In this document: positions 1-9,573 of the stretch, piece by piece | Position numbering within the stretch: position 1 is the stretch's first letter | Layout: each line of letters opens with the position of its first letter | Source of the DNA: Saprospirales bacterium | Lineage (GTDB): Bacteria; Bacteroidota; Bacteroidia; Chitinophagales; Saprospiraceae | Length of the DNA stretch: 64,000 nucleotides | Direction of reading: 5' to 3' | NCBI GenBank assembly: GCA_007695145.1 | Contig: REEI01000128.1 | Location: forward strand, 1-64,000 | Program-made: the position numbers and the translations under genes | The notes under the pieces: model-generated | What the model saw: the letters and a program-made list of their open reading frames with translations, nothing else | Told to the model about the DNA's origin: nothing | Databases searched by the model: none

Positions 1-295
1 ACGGAGATTAGGATATTGAGTAAGTGAAAAAAATAAGTAAATGAATACCAGTATTTTGAGGCAAGATACTCCTGGTAAATCTATTTTTTATCAATATCCT
101 TACTAGAAACCGAAAGTTAAAATTTAGATATATCTGGCGAATTTAAAAAAACCAATTCCAGTCACTATATTTGCCACTAAAGGGAGCGCAGTTTAGATGG
201 TTTTGAGGGATTATCTTCAGCTAAATGTATTTTTAAGATTGGAGGAAACCCGGAATGATTACTGTTTAGTATCTTAGGCAAATATCAAACGAGAA
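1..295. other. Upstream region of the kinase gene
   Basis: No gene is recognised here. One frame is open from base 1 to a TGA at 25-27 and could be the last codons of an upstream gene, but eight codons prove nothing. A weak imperfect hairpin lies near 47-76 (ACCAG pairing with CTGGT) without a good T-run. A promoter-like element is listed separately. Confidence 0.4.
166..173 (+). promoter_or_regulatory. Putative -7 element TATATTTG before the kinase gene
   Basis: TATATTTG matches the Bacteroidota -7 consensus TAnnTTTG. It lies about 120 bp before the TTG start at 296. No convincing -33 TTG was found, so this is a candidate only. Confidence 0.4.
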
Positions 296-3200
296 TTGGA
301 AGAGTTTTTTAACAGATATGCATATGATATAGCGTTGGATCGCCTCGGTAGCGGTGCTTTTGGCACGGTTTACAGGGCGTATGACAACTATCTCAATGTA
401 TTCAAAGCCCTCAAGATTGCCGAAGTCAAATATATTGACGGAAGGGAGTTTTCTTTAAAATCGGAGTTTGAAGCTTCCCAAAAAGTACCCACCCACCGAA
501 ATATTGCCCATTACGAAAGCGTGATCCAAATGAGGATGCCCAACGGCCTTTTTGATTATGCTGTCATGCAATATTACGAAGAGGGCAGTTTAAAGGTTTT
601 GCTGGAGAACAAAATTTTAACCCCAGAACAGAAGGTAAAAATCGTTAAAGGAATTTTGACGGGAATTACTGTGCTTCATAAAAACAAGGTGATCCACAGA
701 GACATCAAACCGAGCAACATCCTTATAGCCAAAGATTTTAACGGCAATTATGTACCGAAGATTTCAGATTTTGGACTCAGTAAATTAGTGGACCCCGGGA
801 AAGACCAAAGTTTTTCAGGTAGCTTTGCCGGTGGAACTCTCGATTATTCCTCCCCCGAACAACTCTATGGACAACGATTGAAGTTCAATTCCGACCTGTG
901 GTCCTTTGGAGTGATTGCCTATGAGGTCTTTACCGGCAAAAAACCATTTGATGTATCTGATTTTTCGGGTAGCCCTGACCTCAAACGAAAGAAGGTCCTG
1001 GCCAATATTCTTTCGGGTGGTATTCCGGACAATATCATTGAGTGTCCCAAACCTTATGATACGGTTATAAAACTTTGTTTACTCAGAGATCCCTCTCAAA
1101 GGGTGCAAAGTGGAGATGATCTTCTGTCTTATATAAGCAAACCCTTCCCGATAGAGATTGAAAAAGAGCAAGAGGATGAATTCGATGAAACTTTTCTGTT
1201 CCAAAAGGATAGTGAAGATAAAAAAAGTAAAGACATTTTTAGCTTCTGGAAGAAAAAACTGATTCAGAAGGACAAAGAAAAATCGGCCCCAAATCTTACT
1301 CCAAATGAATTGGAACTGGCAAAAATTCGCAGGAAAGAAAAGCAGGATGCTCTGTTGGAAGAGCAATTTGAGGAGAAAATTTCTAAAATTGTTATCCCCC
1401 TGATTGAGTCCGGAAACCTGGTCGATGCCATTGGTAAATTGAAGGAAATAGCAGAATCATTTCCGGACGAAATTTTTTTGCGGAAAAAGGTTGAAGAAAG
1501 AGAAGATCAAATCCTCGAGATAAACCGCCGGCGAGAAGAGGAAAAGAGAAAGCTGCAGCTCAAAGACAAGGAAAATCGGGAGTTGAAATCCATGGTCAGG
1601 GATGCTGAAAGGGCGGTCGAAGAAGAAGAGTTTGATCGTGCTCTAAACCTTTTTAAACAGGCGTTGAAATTGGATCCGGAAAATCAAGATATTCTGATTA
1701 AGGTAAAGGATACTGAATCATTACTGCTTCGGAAAAGAGAAAAAGAAGAAGCTGAGAGAAGGGCTGCCGAAGAAAAGAAAAAGATCGATGCTAAATTTAA
1801 TCTTTTCTTTGCTCAGGGTATCAGCCTGATGAATTCCAATAATTTAACCTCTGCCCTGGGTATGTTCGAGCAATGCCTTGAAATAAAGCTCAACGACCCA
1901 TCTGCTCTGGAAAAGAAACAGGCCGTAACCAAACTGATAGAAAAAGCCGAACTGGAGAGGAGACAACAACAAAGGGATGCCCTGCTTTCAGATGCTGAGC
2001 AGGCCCTGGAAAAGAAGGATTTTGACGAGGCCCTCAAGTTGTGCGAAAAAGCTGAAAGGGTTGATAGTGAAAACAAGGAAGTACGGCTGAAAAAGGAGAA
2101 AGTACTTCAAAGAAAAAATGAACACGAAAGACGACTGGAGGAAGAAAGACGGAGACAACTCGAAGAGGAGCGACAGCAGAAGTTCGAATTGACTGTTGCA
2201 GAGGCGGAAAAGGCTGTTGAGCAGAAGCAGTATGAAAAAGCCCTGGTTTTATTCGGTCAAGCGCTGGAATTGCGGCCAAAGGAGGAAGGGGTTCTCCAAA
2301 AAATTGCCCGAACGGAGTCTTTACTGCGGCAAAAGAGAGAAAGGGAAGAAGCTGAGAAAAGGGCTGCCGAGGAAAGGAAGAGACTCGATGCAAAGTTTGA
2401 TCTGTTCTTCTCCCAGGGACTCAGTTTATTGAATTCCAAAAAATTGGCCGATGCCCTGGGTATGTTTGAGCAATGCCTTGAAATAAAACCCAACGACCCA
2501 TCTGCCCTGGAAAAGAAACAGGCTGTAACCCGGCTGATAGAAAAAGCGGAACTCGAAAAAAGGCAAAAACAACTGCTTGCTCTACTATCGGATGCTGAGC
2601 AGGCTCTGAAAAATAAGGATTTTGATAAAGCCCTGGACTTGTGCGAAAAGGCTGAGAAAATTGACAATCAGAACAAAGAACTCCGGCAGATAAAGGATCG
2701 GGTACTTCAGAAAAAAAAAGATCATCAAAAGCAACTGGAGGAAGAGAGGCAAAGAAGAGCAGAATACAGCAAACTCCTCAGCGAAGCCAATCTTCTGGCT
2801 GAAAAGGAGGAGTTCGAAAAGGCTCTTATAGTGCTGGACAAAGCCGCCCTTATCTTTCCAGATGAAGATAACCTCCAGGCACAAATCAAAGAAACAAAGG
2901 CCTTACAGGAGGCGAAGGCAAAGCAGATTGAAGAAGAAAAAAGACGGAGACAACTCGAAGAGGAGCGACAGCAGAAGTTCGAATTGACTGTTGGAGAGGC
3001 GGAAAAGGCGGTTGAGCAGAAGCAGTATGAGAAAGCCCTGGTTTTATTCGGTCAAGCGCTGGAATTGCGGCCAAAGGAGGAAGGGGTTCTCCAAAAAATT
3101 GCCCGAACGGAGTCTTTACTGCGGCAAAAGAGAGAAAGGGAAGAAGCTGAGAAAAGGGCTGCCGAGGAAAGGAAGAGACTCGATGCAAAGTTTGATCTGT

Positions 3201-5719
3201 TCTTCTCCCAGGGACTCAGTTTATTGAATTCCAAAAAATTGGCCGATGCCCTGGGTATGTTTGAGCAATGTCTGGAATTAAAACCCAACGACCCATCTGC
3301 CCTGGAAAAGATAGAGGCTGTAACCAAACTATTAGAAAAGGCAGAACAGGAAAGAAGGCGACAACAACTGAATGTTCTGCTTTTAGATGCAGTGCAGGCA
3401 ATGGAAAATAGGGATTTTGACAAAGCGCTGAATCTGTGCGAGAAGGCCGAAAAAGTTGACAGTCAAAGCAAAGAATTACGACAGATAAAAGAACGGGTAG
3501 TTCAAGGAAAAAAAGAGCACCAAAGGAAGTTGGAGGAAGAGAGGCAAAGAAGAGCAGAATACAGCAAACTCCTCAGCGAAGCCAATCTCCTGGCTGAAAA
3601 GGAGGAGTTCAGCAAGGCGATGGCTATATTCAATAAAGCCGCTCTCATTTTTCCTGAAGACGATTATCCCCCAAGGCGCCTTAAGGAAATAACAATCCTC
3701 ATAAAAACCAAAGCCATTGAGGATGAAAAGCTTCAGCGGTTACAGAAAAAGGCGGAAGGACATGAAGTCAAGGGCGATCAACTCTTTCAAAATGGGGACT
3801 TTGAATCGGCAATGACCGCTTATATCAAGGGTCTTGAGTATTTGCCCACCAGTCCAACTTTAAAAAGAAAAGTTGCTATTGCGAAAAGGGAAATCCGCAA
3901 AAAGAAAAGAAGGCTTTTTATTTGGTGGCTGACCGGTAAAGGCAACAATAAACTGCTCTTTCGGAACATTGCGGTGGCGGGATCGTTGCTGCTGGTGATT
4001 GGCTTTGGACTTATGAGAATAGCCGGAGGTGCCGGTGAAACAAGCATTATCCAAAAGGATGGACGGTCCTTCCTCGTCTACAACAATACAGAATTTCCCG
4101 AAGATTTTGATTTTATCTTTTTTCAAAACGACTCCATTATTGGTCTTTTGGGAAAAGAGCCTTATCTATTCACCGGAAGTGGATTTGAACTTCTGGTGGG
4201 AGGGGTGTTTTTCAACGGTAGAGTCATTTTTCCCGATGCAGATTACCTTGCAGATATTTCCGGCATTGATGAACTAAGAGCACTAAAAAACAGCACTTCA
4301 GAGCCCGAAATCATTGCGCTGATAGATGCTGCTATTGAAACGATGGCAGAGAGGAGATTTCGCTCCATTATGCGCACACCCGATATAGAATCTCTTGAGG
4401 AGTTTGCCAAAGAATTCCCTGAAAGCAGGAGAGTTCATGAGGCAGTTGAGCAGATTTCCACCCTTATTGACAGAATGGCTGCAACCAGGTCTGAGGAAGA
4501 ACTTTTTCATGATATAAGAGAGCGGAGTTCGAGGAGGCTGGCAGAGGAGTATCTGAGACGGTATCCGGCCGGTACATATAAACGGGATGTAGAGGAAATC
4601 CTTAAGCAAATGGACCTATTGGATGAGGAGGATATGTGGGAAGATTTTCGCCTTTCACCTTCGCTGGAGGGAGCCGCTGAGTACTTGAATAAGTACCCGG
4701 AGGGCAGATTCCGCTCACAGATCCATCAACTGAGAGATCGGCTCATAAGAGAACTTATAGGAGAATGGGAGTCAATAAAAAACAGGCGAAATGACGGTGA
4801 GATCAGCCGATTTTTAGAAAGAGAACTGCCGGCCGAACTTTCCGATGAAGCCGGAAAGCTACTGAATCAACTGGAGGTAGAAAGACAGCAATGGGAACTC
4901 GTTCGAGGATCAGAGGATTTAAACCAATTGCGCCGGTATATTGCGGAGCACCCTGAAAGTCCATATGTGGAAGATGCTGAAAGGATAATTAAATCGCTTG
5001 AAGAGAAAAAGGAGAGTACACATGAGGTAGAGGTTTCAGAGGAAAAACTCGAACTATCAGCCATAATCATGGAGTTAGAAGCTGACTTCATTAGAATTCC
5101 CGGCGGCACCCATATCCTGGGCTGCGATCAACCCGACAGGGGCTGCAATCCGAATGACGGTAAAAAAACAGTACAATTAGAACCCTATTACATGAGTCGA
5201 TTTGAGATGACTCAGGGACTTTTTCAAAGGATAATGGGGAGTAACCCCAGTCAATATACCGACTGTGCTCGCTGTCCGATCGAAAATATTAGTTTTGAAG
5301 AAGTGAAAAATTTTATCGACAAGTTAAATAATTTGCCCGGAAATCCATACTTTTACAGGCTACCTACTGAAGCAGAATGGGAATACGCGGCAGCCGGAGG
5401 TAGGAATGATTTATTTGCAGGGGGAAATGACGCACAAAGACTTGCAGTGATCAATAGCAGAGGCGGTACTGAGCAGGTGGGAAGCAAAGCTCCGAATGCT
5501 TTCGGTCTTTATGATATGTCCGGCAATGTGGCCGAATTTTGTATGGACCATTACGCACCGTATTCGAATCCCACTCAAAGTTCGGGACTCAGGGTGGTTC
5601 GGGGTGGAAGCTGGGATGACAGAGAAGACGGAGCACTAATCAAAAAAAGAGAAAAGATAGACAGTCGGACCGCTCTCCCATTTGTCGGGTTCAGGTTGGT
5701 GAGAGACCCGATTGATTGA
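296..5719 (+). CDS. Transmembrane Ser/Thr protein kinase with TPR/coiled-coil repeats and C-terminal FGE-sulfatase-like domain
   Basis: Residues 1-280 form a eukaryotic-type kinase domain with the key residues visible: glycine loop LGSGAFG (17-23), ATP lysine K40 in ALKIA, HRD at 134-136 with N141, and DFG at 158-160. A long charged region rich in TPR-like helices and coiled coil follows, containing a 265-residue repeat. One hydrophobic helix (about 1222-1242) would cross the inner membrane. The distal part ends in an FGE-sulfatase/SUMF1-type domain (about 1598-1805) with IPGG, LPTEAEWEYA and GNVAEF motifs. The GGSW motif is followed by DD rather than a cysteine, so formylglycine synthesis is unlikely and a binding role is more plausible (inference). 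The start is TTG, because an in-frame TAG lies at 275-277 and no ATG fits. A PorP/SprF gene starts 29 bp downstream. The kinase assignment is firm; the physiological role is unknown. Confidence 0.93.
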   Translation: MEEFFNRYAYDIALDRLGSGAFGTVYRAYDNYLNVFKALKIAEVKYIDGREFSLKSEFEASQKVPTHRNIAHYESVIQMRMPNGLFDYAVMQYYEEGSLKVLLENKILTPEQKVKIVKGILTGITVLHKNKVIHRDIKPSNILIAKDFNGNYVPKISDFGLSKLVDPGKDQSFSGSFAGGTLDYSSPEQLYGQRLKFNSDLWSFGVIAYEVFTGKKPFDVSDFSGSPDLKRKKVLANILSGGIPDNIIECPKPYDTVIKLCLLRDPSQRVQSGDDLLSYISKPFPIEIEKEQEDEFDETFLFQKDSEDKKSKDIFSFWKKKLIQKDKEKSAPNLTPNELELAKIRRKEKQDALLEEQFEEKISKIVIPLIESGNLVDAIGKLKEIAESFPDEIFLRKKVEEREDQILEINRRREEEKRKLQLKDKENRELKSMVRDAERAVEEEEFDRALNLFKQALKLDPENQDILIKVKDTESLLLRKREKEEAERRAAEEKKKIDAKFNLFFAQGISLMNSNNLTSALGMFEQCLEIKLNDPSALEKKQAVTKLIEKAELERRQQQRDALLSDAEQALEKKDFDEALKLCEKAERVDSENKEVRLKKEKVLQRKNEHERRLEEERRRQLEEERQQKFELTVAEAEKAVEQKQYEKALVLFGQALELRPKEEGVLQKIARTESLLRQKREREEAEKRAAEERKRLDAKFDLFFSQGLSLLNSKKLADALGMFEQCLEIKPNDPSALEKKQAVTRLIEKAELEKRQKQLLALLSDAEQALKNKDFDKALDLCEKAEKIDNQNKELRQIKDRVLQKKKDHQKQLEEERQRRAEYSKLLSEANLLAEKEEFEKALIVLDKAALIFPDEDNLQAQIKETKALQEAKAKQIEEEKRRRQLEEERQQKFELTVGEAEKAVEQKQYEKALVLFGQALELRPKEEGVLQKIARTESLLRQKREREEAEKRAAEERKRLDAKFDLFFSQGLSLLNSKKLADALGMFEQCLELKPNDPSALEKIEAVTKLLEKAEQERRRQQLNVLLLDAVQAMENRDFDKALNLCEKAEKVDSQSKELRQIKERVVQGKKEHQRKLEEERQRRAEYSKLLSEANLLAEKEEFSKAMAIFNKAALIFPEDDYPPRRLKEITILIKTKAIEDEKLQRLQKKAEGHEVKGDQLFQNGDFESAMTAYIKGLEYLPTSPTLKRKVAIAKREIRKKKRRLFIWWLTGKGNNKLLFRNIAVAGSLLLVIGFGLMRIAGGAGETSIIQKDGRSFLVYNNTEFPEDFDFIFFQNDSIIGLLGKEPYLFTGSGFELLVGGVFFNGRVIFPDADYLADISGIDELRALKNSTSEPEIIALIDAAIETMAERRFRSIMRTPDIESLEEFAKEFPESRRVHEAVEQISTLIDRMAATRSEEELFHDIRERSSRRLAEEYLRRYPAGTYKRDVEEILKQMDLLDEEDMWEDFRLSPSLEGAAEYLNKYPEGRFRSQIHQLRDRLIRELIGEWESIKNRRNDGEISRFLERELPAELSDEAGKLLNQLEVERQQWELVRGSEDLNQLRRYIAEHPESPYVEDAERIIKSLEEKKESTHEVEVSEEKLELSAIIMELEADFIRIPGGTHILGCDQPDRGCNPNDGKKTVQLEPYYMSRFEMTQGLFQRIMGSNPSQYTDCARCPIENISFEEVKNFIDKLNNLPGNPYFYRLPTEAEWEYAAAGGRNDLFAGGNDAQRLAVINSRGGTEQVGSKAPNAFGLYDMSGNVAEFCMDHYAPYSNPTQSSGLRVVRGGSWDDREDGALIKKREKIDSRTALPFVGFRLVRDPID
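2147..3740 (+). repeat. 795-bp tandem duplication inside the kinase gene
   Basis: Two adjacent units are offset by exactly 795 bp (265 codons). Bases 2147-2476 recur at 2942-3271 with about three mismatches, and 2738-2820 recurs at 3533-3615 nearly unchanged. A shorter, more diverged unit precedes them from about 1590. The period is a multiple of three, so the reading frame is kept. Confidence 0.9.
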
Positions 5720-5748
5720 CATAATCTTACAATTGTAAAAACAACCGC

Positions 5749-6741
5749 ATGAAAAAGCTAATTTTTCTTATTTTCGGATTCACTCCACTATTCCTTTGGG
5801 GACAGCAACTGCCTTCCTGGAGCAGCTATTACGAGACGGGTTTTGTGTGGAATCCTGCACTTACTGCAAAGTGGAACGCCACAGAACTCTCCATCATACA
5901 CAGAGAGGACTGGATGGGATTTGAAAACGCCCCGCAATACACCAATTTATCCTTTCAATATCCATTCTTCAAGGGTCGTTTTCTGGAAACCAAAGCTGCT
6001 ATTGGTGGATTTTTGGAGCGCGATGCCGTTGGACCCCTTGAGAAAATTGCCGGTGCTATCACTTACAACTACCGCTTCAGACCGCAAATACTGGGAAACC
6101 GTAGTGATGTTTTAGGAATTGGCCTGGTGGCTTCCTATTCCAGATTTCAGGTTGATCTGTCAAAAGCAGTTGCTTTTGATCAAAACTCGCTGACTGTTGA
6201 TCTCTCGGAAGCCTCTGAAAAGGGAGCTCCAAATGCAGGGGTTGGTCTTTTTTATAAAAGTGTGAGCGATAAAGAGGGTTATACAAGAAGTCACTACTAC
6301 CTTGGTTTTTCAGTAAACAACCTCATACCGACGAATATGGCTGAATTCAACAGCCGCGGAGATTTTACCGGTCTCACTGCCATACAGTCATCCCTGCATG
6401 CTACCATGCATCTGGGGTACCGCTCTGTACCGTCCAGAGCCGGTTACTTTCTGGAACCCAACCTGATGATGATCTACTCGGCGAGGAAAGGAATCCATGC
6501 CATGGCCTCTTTTCGCTACGAGATGATAGATGCCTTCTGGGGGGCGGCAGGTATTTCTACCGTGGGGGAGGCCTTTGCACAGTTTGGATATATCTTCGAT
6601 CGCAACAGTATCCTGAAAAATATCGTCCGGGACGGCAGCCTAAGGATGGGTGTCAAAGTATCCTATAATGTGGGAAGCTTTCGCACTGTTGCCGGTACAG
6701 GCCTTGAATTTTACAGCGCTTATGTATTCGAGTTGCGGTAA
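5749..6741 (+). CDS. PorP/SprF family type IX secretion membrane protein
   Basis: This 330-residue protein starts with a signal peptide (MKKLIFLIFGFTPLFLWG, then QQ) and continues as an outer-membrane beta-barrel rich in aromatic, alternating strands. The early NPALTAKWNATELSIIHREDW segment is characteristic of the PorP/SprF family. Members sit in the outer membrane and work with T9SS type-B substrates in Bacteroidota (family knowledge). It starts 29 bp after the kinase stop and is probably cotranscribed with it. It converges with the type-B surface-protein gene on the other strand, leaving only about 24 bp between their stops. Kinase plus PorP suggests signal-dependent secretion or surface anchoring; that is inference. 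Confidence 0.88.
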   Translation: MKKLIFLIFGFTPLFLWGQQLPSWSSYYETGFVWNPALTAKWNATELSIIHREDWMGFENAPQYTNLSFQYPFFKGRFLETKAAIGGFLERDAVGPLEKIAGAITYNYRFRPQILGNRSDVLGIGLVASYSRFQVDLSKAVAFDQNSLTVDLSEASEKGAPNAGVGLFYKSVSDKEGYTRSHYYLGFSVNNLIPTNMAEFNSRGDFTGLTAIQSSLHATMHLGYRSVPSRAGYFLEPNLMMIYSARKGIHAMASFRYEMIDAFWGAAGISTVGEAFAQFGYIFDRNSILKNIVRDGSLRMGVKVSYNVGSFRTVAGTGLEFYSAYVFELR

Positions 6742-6765
6742 ATTTCTGCCAATCGGCTGAGTGTC

Positions 6766-7985
6766 TCACCTGATCACCGTCAGCGAACTCTTAATAGTCA
6801 ACCCGTACACCCTGAAAACATAAAAATAAACTCCTCCGGGATAGCCCTTTGCATCCCAGTCGTTTTGGTAATTCCTGCTGTGGTATATCTGCTCGCCCCA
6901 GCGATTGTAAATCCAAAGCTCTGAGCCCTCTACCGGCTCATCCGAAAACTGAAGAAACCGATTGGTAGGTTGATCCGGTGTGATCACACTGGTTGGTATG
7001 ATGTCCTGAAGTTCGCTGTTGCTCAAGTAAATGAATGCCTCCCTACAATTATCACAATTGGGATAGCATATGCGGTATCTTATGGGCAGCACTTCCACAA
7101 AGTTACCACTGACCGCAAAGGATATGTTGCCGCTCTCATCGTATTCCAAACCCACAATCAGTTCTGAATTCGAGCTGACCGCACTGAGAAAGTAGGGTGC
7201 TGAGAGCTGATTGTGCTGCAATACATTCACTGTCTGACGTTCGTATCTCTGCAATTCAAGATAAATGTCTTCGAGCATATACTCGCAGTCTTCCTCACAG
7301 GGCGGACCTTCCTGAAGCACTACCGAGGGAATGTCTTCATTGGTGCAGCCCCTTGTATCGCGTACCCGCAGTAGATAGACCCCTGGAGATAAGGGGCCGG
7401 CCAGTGGATTGCCGGAAAAGTTCCCCTCCTGATCAAAGGAGTACGTATAAGGCGGCATCCCTCCGGTGACATTGGTGATTTCGATAAATCCCTGCTCTCC
7501 TTCACACAATATGGAGTCCACTACAAAATCAAAAGACGGCAGTGGAAAGATATTCACCTCTACTTCTGTGCGGAATTCACAACCACCCAGAGTGGCCAGT
7601 AGCTCGTAAGTGCCGGAGTACTCCACACCCGCACTTTCTATCAGGGGATTTTTTTCTTCGCTGTAAAAACCAGCCGGGCCATACCATATGTAAGTTTCCA
7701 GGCTGTCGGGTCCGGCCGTGAGTTGCAGTTCGCCGCCGGCGCAGAAGCCACTTTGGGCAGTGGCGGTCAATTCCAGATCAGGAGATTCCTGCTCTACCAG
7801 TACAGAATCAATAGAAGCACAGCCATTTTCACTATTGGTTATTTCCAGGAAATACCAACCTGCGGCATCTACTTCGATGGAGGTGCTGTCCGGTGGGGAC
7901 AGTATGTTGCCATCTGGGGTTGACCATAGGTAGTTGTAAGAAGGGCCCTGGGAGGAGGAGCTGCCGTCTAGCCAAACGGAGGCTT
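6766..7985 (-). repeat. 1.2-kb 3' segment shared by the two surface proteins, copy A
   Basis: Bases 6766 to about 7985 align with 15256 to about 16475 at a constant offset of 8490, checked at the start, at 7741 and at 7941, with no indel. By eye about 85-90% of bases match. The segment covers the last module and the whole C-terminal half. Confidence 0.85.
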
Positions 7986-9570
7986 GATCACACCCGATCT
8001 CCGAATCTACCTCAATGACTATCTCTGGCAATTCTTCATCGCTTTCAACAAAAAGGGAGTCAAAAGCTGCACAACCATTCTGCATATTGATCACTTCTAA
8101 AAAATACCAGCCCTCCGCATTCACTTCTATTGCCGAGCTGTCGGTTGCACTCAGGATATTTCCTTCACTTGTACTCCAGTGATATTCAAATTCTGAACCT
8201 AGGGAAGAGGAGCTGCCGTCTAACCAAACTGTGGTCTGATTACATCCAATAATCGACTCTACTTCAAGGACCAATTCATGTACGTCTTCATGTTTTTTAA
8301 CAAAAACCGAGTCCAATCCCCAACATCCGTTTTCTTCATTGAGTACCTCAAAAAAATACCAGCCCTCAGTATTAACCTCAATCGCAGTGCTGTCTGGAGC
8401 ACTTAATATATTTCCTTCTATTGTACTCCAATTGTATGTAAGGTCTGAGCTTTGGGGTGAAATACTCTCATCTAACCATATACTGCCTTCTCCACAAAGT
8501 GGGGCAGACTGAGATAATAATACATCAATTATGGCATTGATTTCTATTATAGTATCTATAGTAATGCACTCAGCATCAATAAGTATAGTGTGAATTCCCG
8601 GTTGCATAACACTGAAAAAGGGTAAACTGTCCCAGTTTTCACCGCTATCTCTTGAAAACCTAACAGGACCTGAAGAACTGGTATCGACATGTATGCTTAC
8701 CGTAACATCCCCATTGTCTTTACATAAGTGTCCATTTATTTCAATGCTATCCAGTTTAATTTCATAGTTGCTAAGAAAGGGATCTACGTAATCTCCATAG
8801 AGAACTTTAACCTCATCAGGGGATAGGGCATAATCGAAAATATCCAAGTCGTCTATTGCACCATAAAATGGATACCAACTAGCAGTGCTTGTTCGACTGC
8901 CCATGATTCCGATATACATATCCTCCTGATTGGCTCTTGTGAAGTCCACTTGATCAATTACTCTCTTCTCAAACAAACGCGAATTGAGATAGAATTTCAT
9001 TTTGGTATTTTCTACGATAAACACATAATGAATCCACTCGCATTGGTCCACGCATCGGACGATAAAGTTTTCACTAAAGTTTGTTGCATGACTTGCAATT
9101 TGATTGGTGTTTGCAAATCTACTCCTAGTACTCCCTTCTTCTGTTAATCTTCTATTTAGCCAGATACCAGGTGGTACAGAAATTCCATCACCCGCTTTGG
9201 AGAAAAAAACATGATTCCCAGTTTGCGATAGTCTGCCTGAGCCGTCCATTCCATCAAAATCACATTGTTTTAACCAAACAGATATCGAAAATGCGGTATC
9301 GAGCTGTAGTGAAGAATGATTGGGTACTCTTATCCAATTCCTGTTGAGGAACCCACCAAACTCATACGCACTATTCGGATTCCCAAAGCGATCCTCAGTC
9401 AATACCGGAGGGTTATTCCCTTCGAGTATCCCATGATTGCCATTGCCGCTTGCATCCTCTGCATTTCCATTGAAAGGATAGGATGCTATTGGGTTTTGGG
9501 AGTTTAAACTTCCACAAAACAGTAAAATTACTAAATAAAATAAAACCAATTTCATAACATAATTTTTCAT
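6766..9570 (-). CDS. T9SS type-B surface protein with LamG-like head (locus A)
   Basis: This is a 934-residue secreted protein. It has a signal peptide (1-24), a LamG/concanavalin-like domain (about 28-260, with PFNGNAEDASGNGNHG), and three beta-sandwich modules of about 84 residues (about 350-600) with the WLDGS...GNILS...GWYFFEV...NGC pattern. A C-terminal half ends in a gliding-motility-associated (type-B) sorting domain, with WIYNRWGEQIYHS and GGVYFYVFRV near the end. The usual TPNGDGIND opening of that domain is replaced by TPDQPTNRF. LamG domains often bind glycans. The start ATG lies 3 bp after the stop of the frameshifted upstream gene in its restored frame, so the two form an operon. 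The last 1.2 kb nearly duplicates the end of the locus B protein. Confidence 0.9.
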   Translation of the reverse strand: MKNYVMKLVLFYLVILLFCGSLNSQNPIASYPFNGNAEDASGNGNHGILEGNNPPVLTEDRFGNPNSAYEFGGFLNRNWIRVPNHSSLQLDTAFSISVWLKQCDFDGMDGSGRLSQTGNHVFFSKAGDGISVPPGIWLNRRLTEEGSTRSRFANTNQIASHATNFSENFIVRCVDQCEWIHYVFIVENTKMKFYLNSRLFEKRVIDQVDFTRANQEDMYIGIMGSRTSTASWYPFYGAIDDLDIFDYALSPDEVKVLYGDYVDPFLSNYEIKLDSIEINGHLCKDNGDVTVSIHVDTSSSGPVRFSRDSGENWDSLPFFSVMQPGIHTILIDAECITIDTIIEINAIIDVLLSQSAPLCGEGSIWLDESISPQSSDLTYNWSTIEGNILSAPDSTAIEVNTEGWYFFEVLNEENGCWGLDSVFVKKHEDVHELVLEVESIIGCNQTTVWLDGSSSSLGSEFEYHWSTSEGNILSATDSSAIEVNAEGWYFLEVINMQNGCAAFDSLFVESDEELPEIVIEVDSEIGCDQASVWLDGSSSSQGPSYNYLWSTPDGNILSPPDSTSIEVDAAGWYFLEITNSENGCASIDSVLVEQESPDLELTATAQSGFCAGGELQLTAGPDSLETYIWYGPAGFYSEEKNPLIESAGVEYSGTYELLATLGGCEFRTEVEVNIFPLPSFDFVVDSILCEGEQGFIEITNVTGGMPPYTYSFDQEGNFSGNPLAGPLSPGVYLLRVRDTRGCTNEDIPSVVLQEGPPCEEDCEYMLEDIYLELQRYERQTVNVLQHNQLSAPYFLSAVSSNSELIVGLEYDESGNISFAVSGNFVEVLPIRYRICYPNCDNCREAFIYLSNSELQDIIPTSVITPDQPTNRFLQFSDEPVEGSELWIYNRWGEQIYHSRNYQNDWDAKGYPGGVYFYVFRVYGLTIKSSLTVIR

Positions 9571-9573
9571 ATC

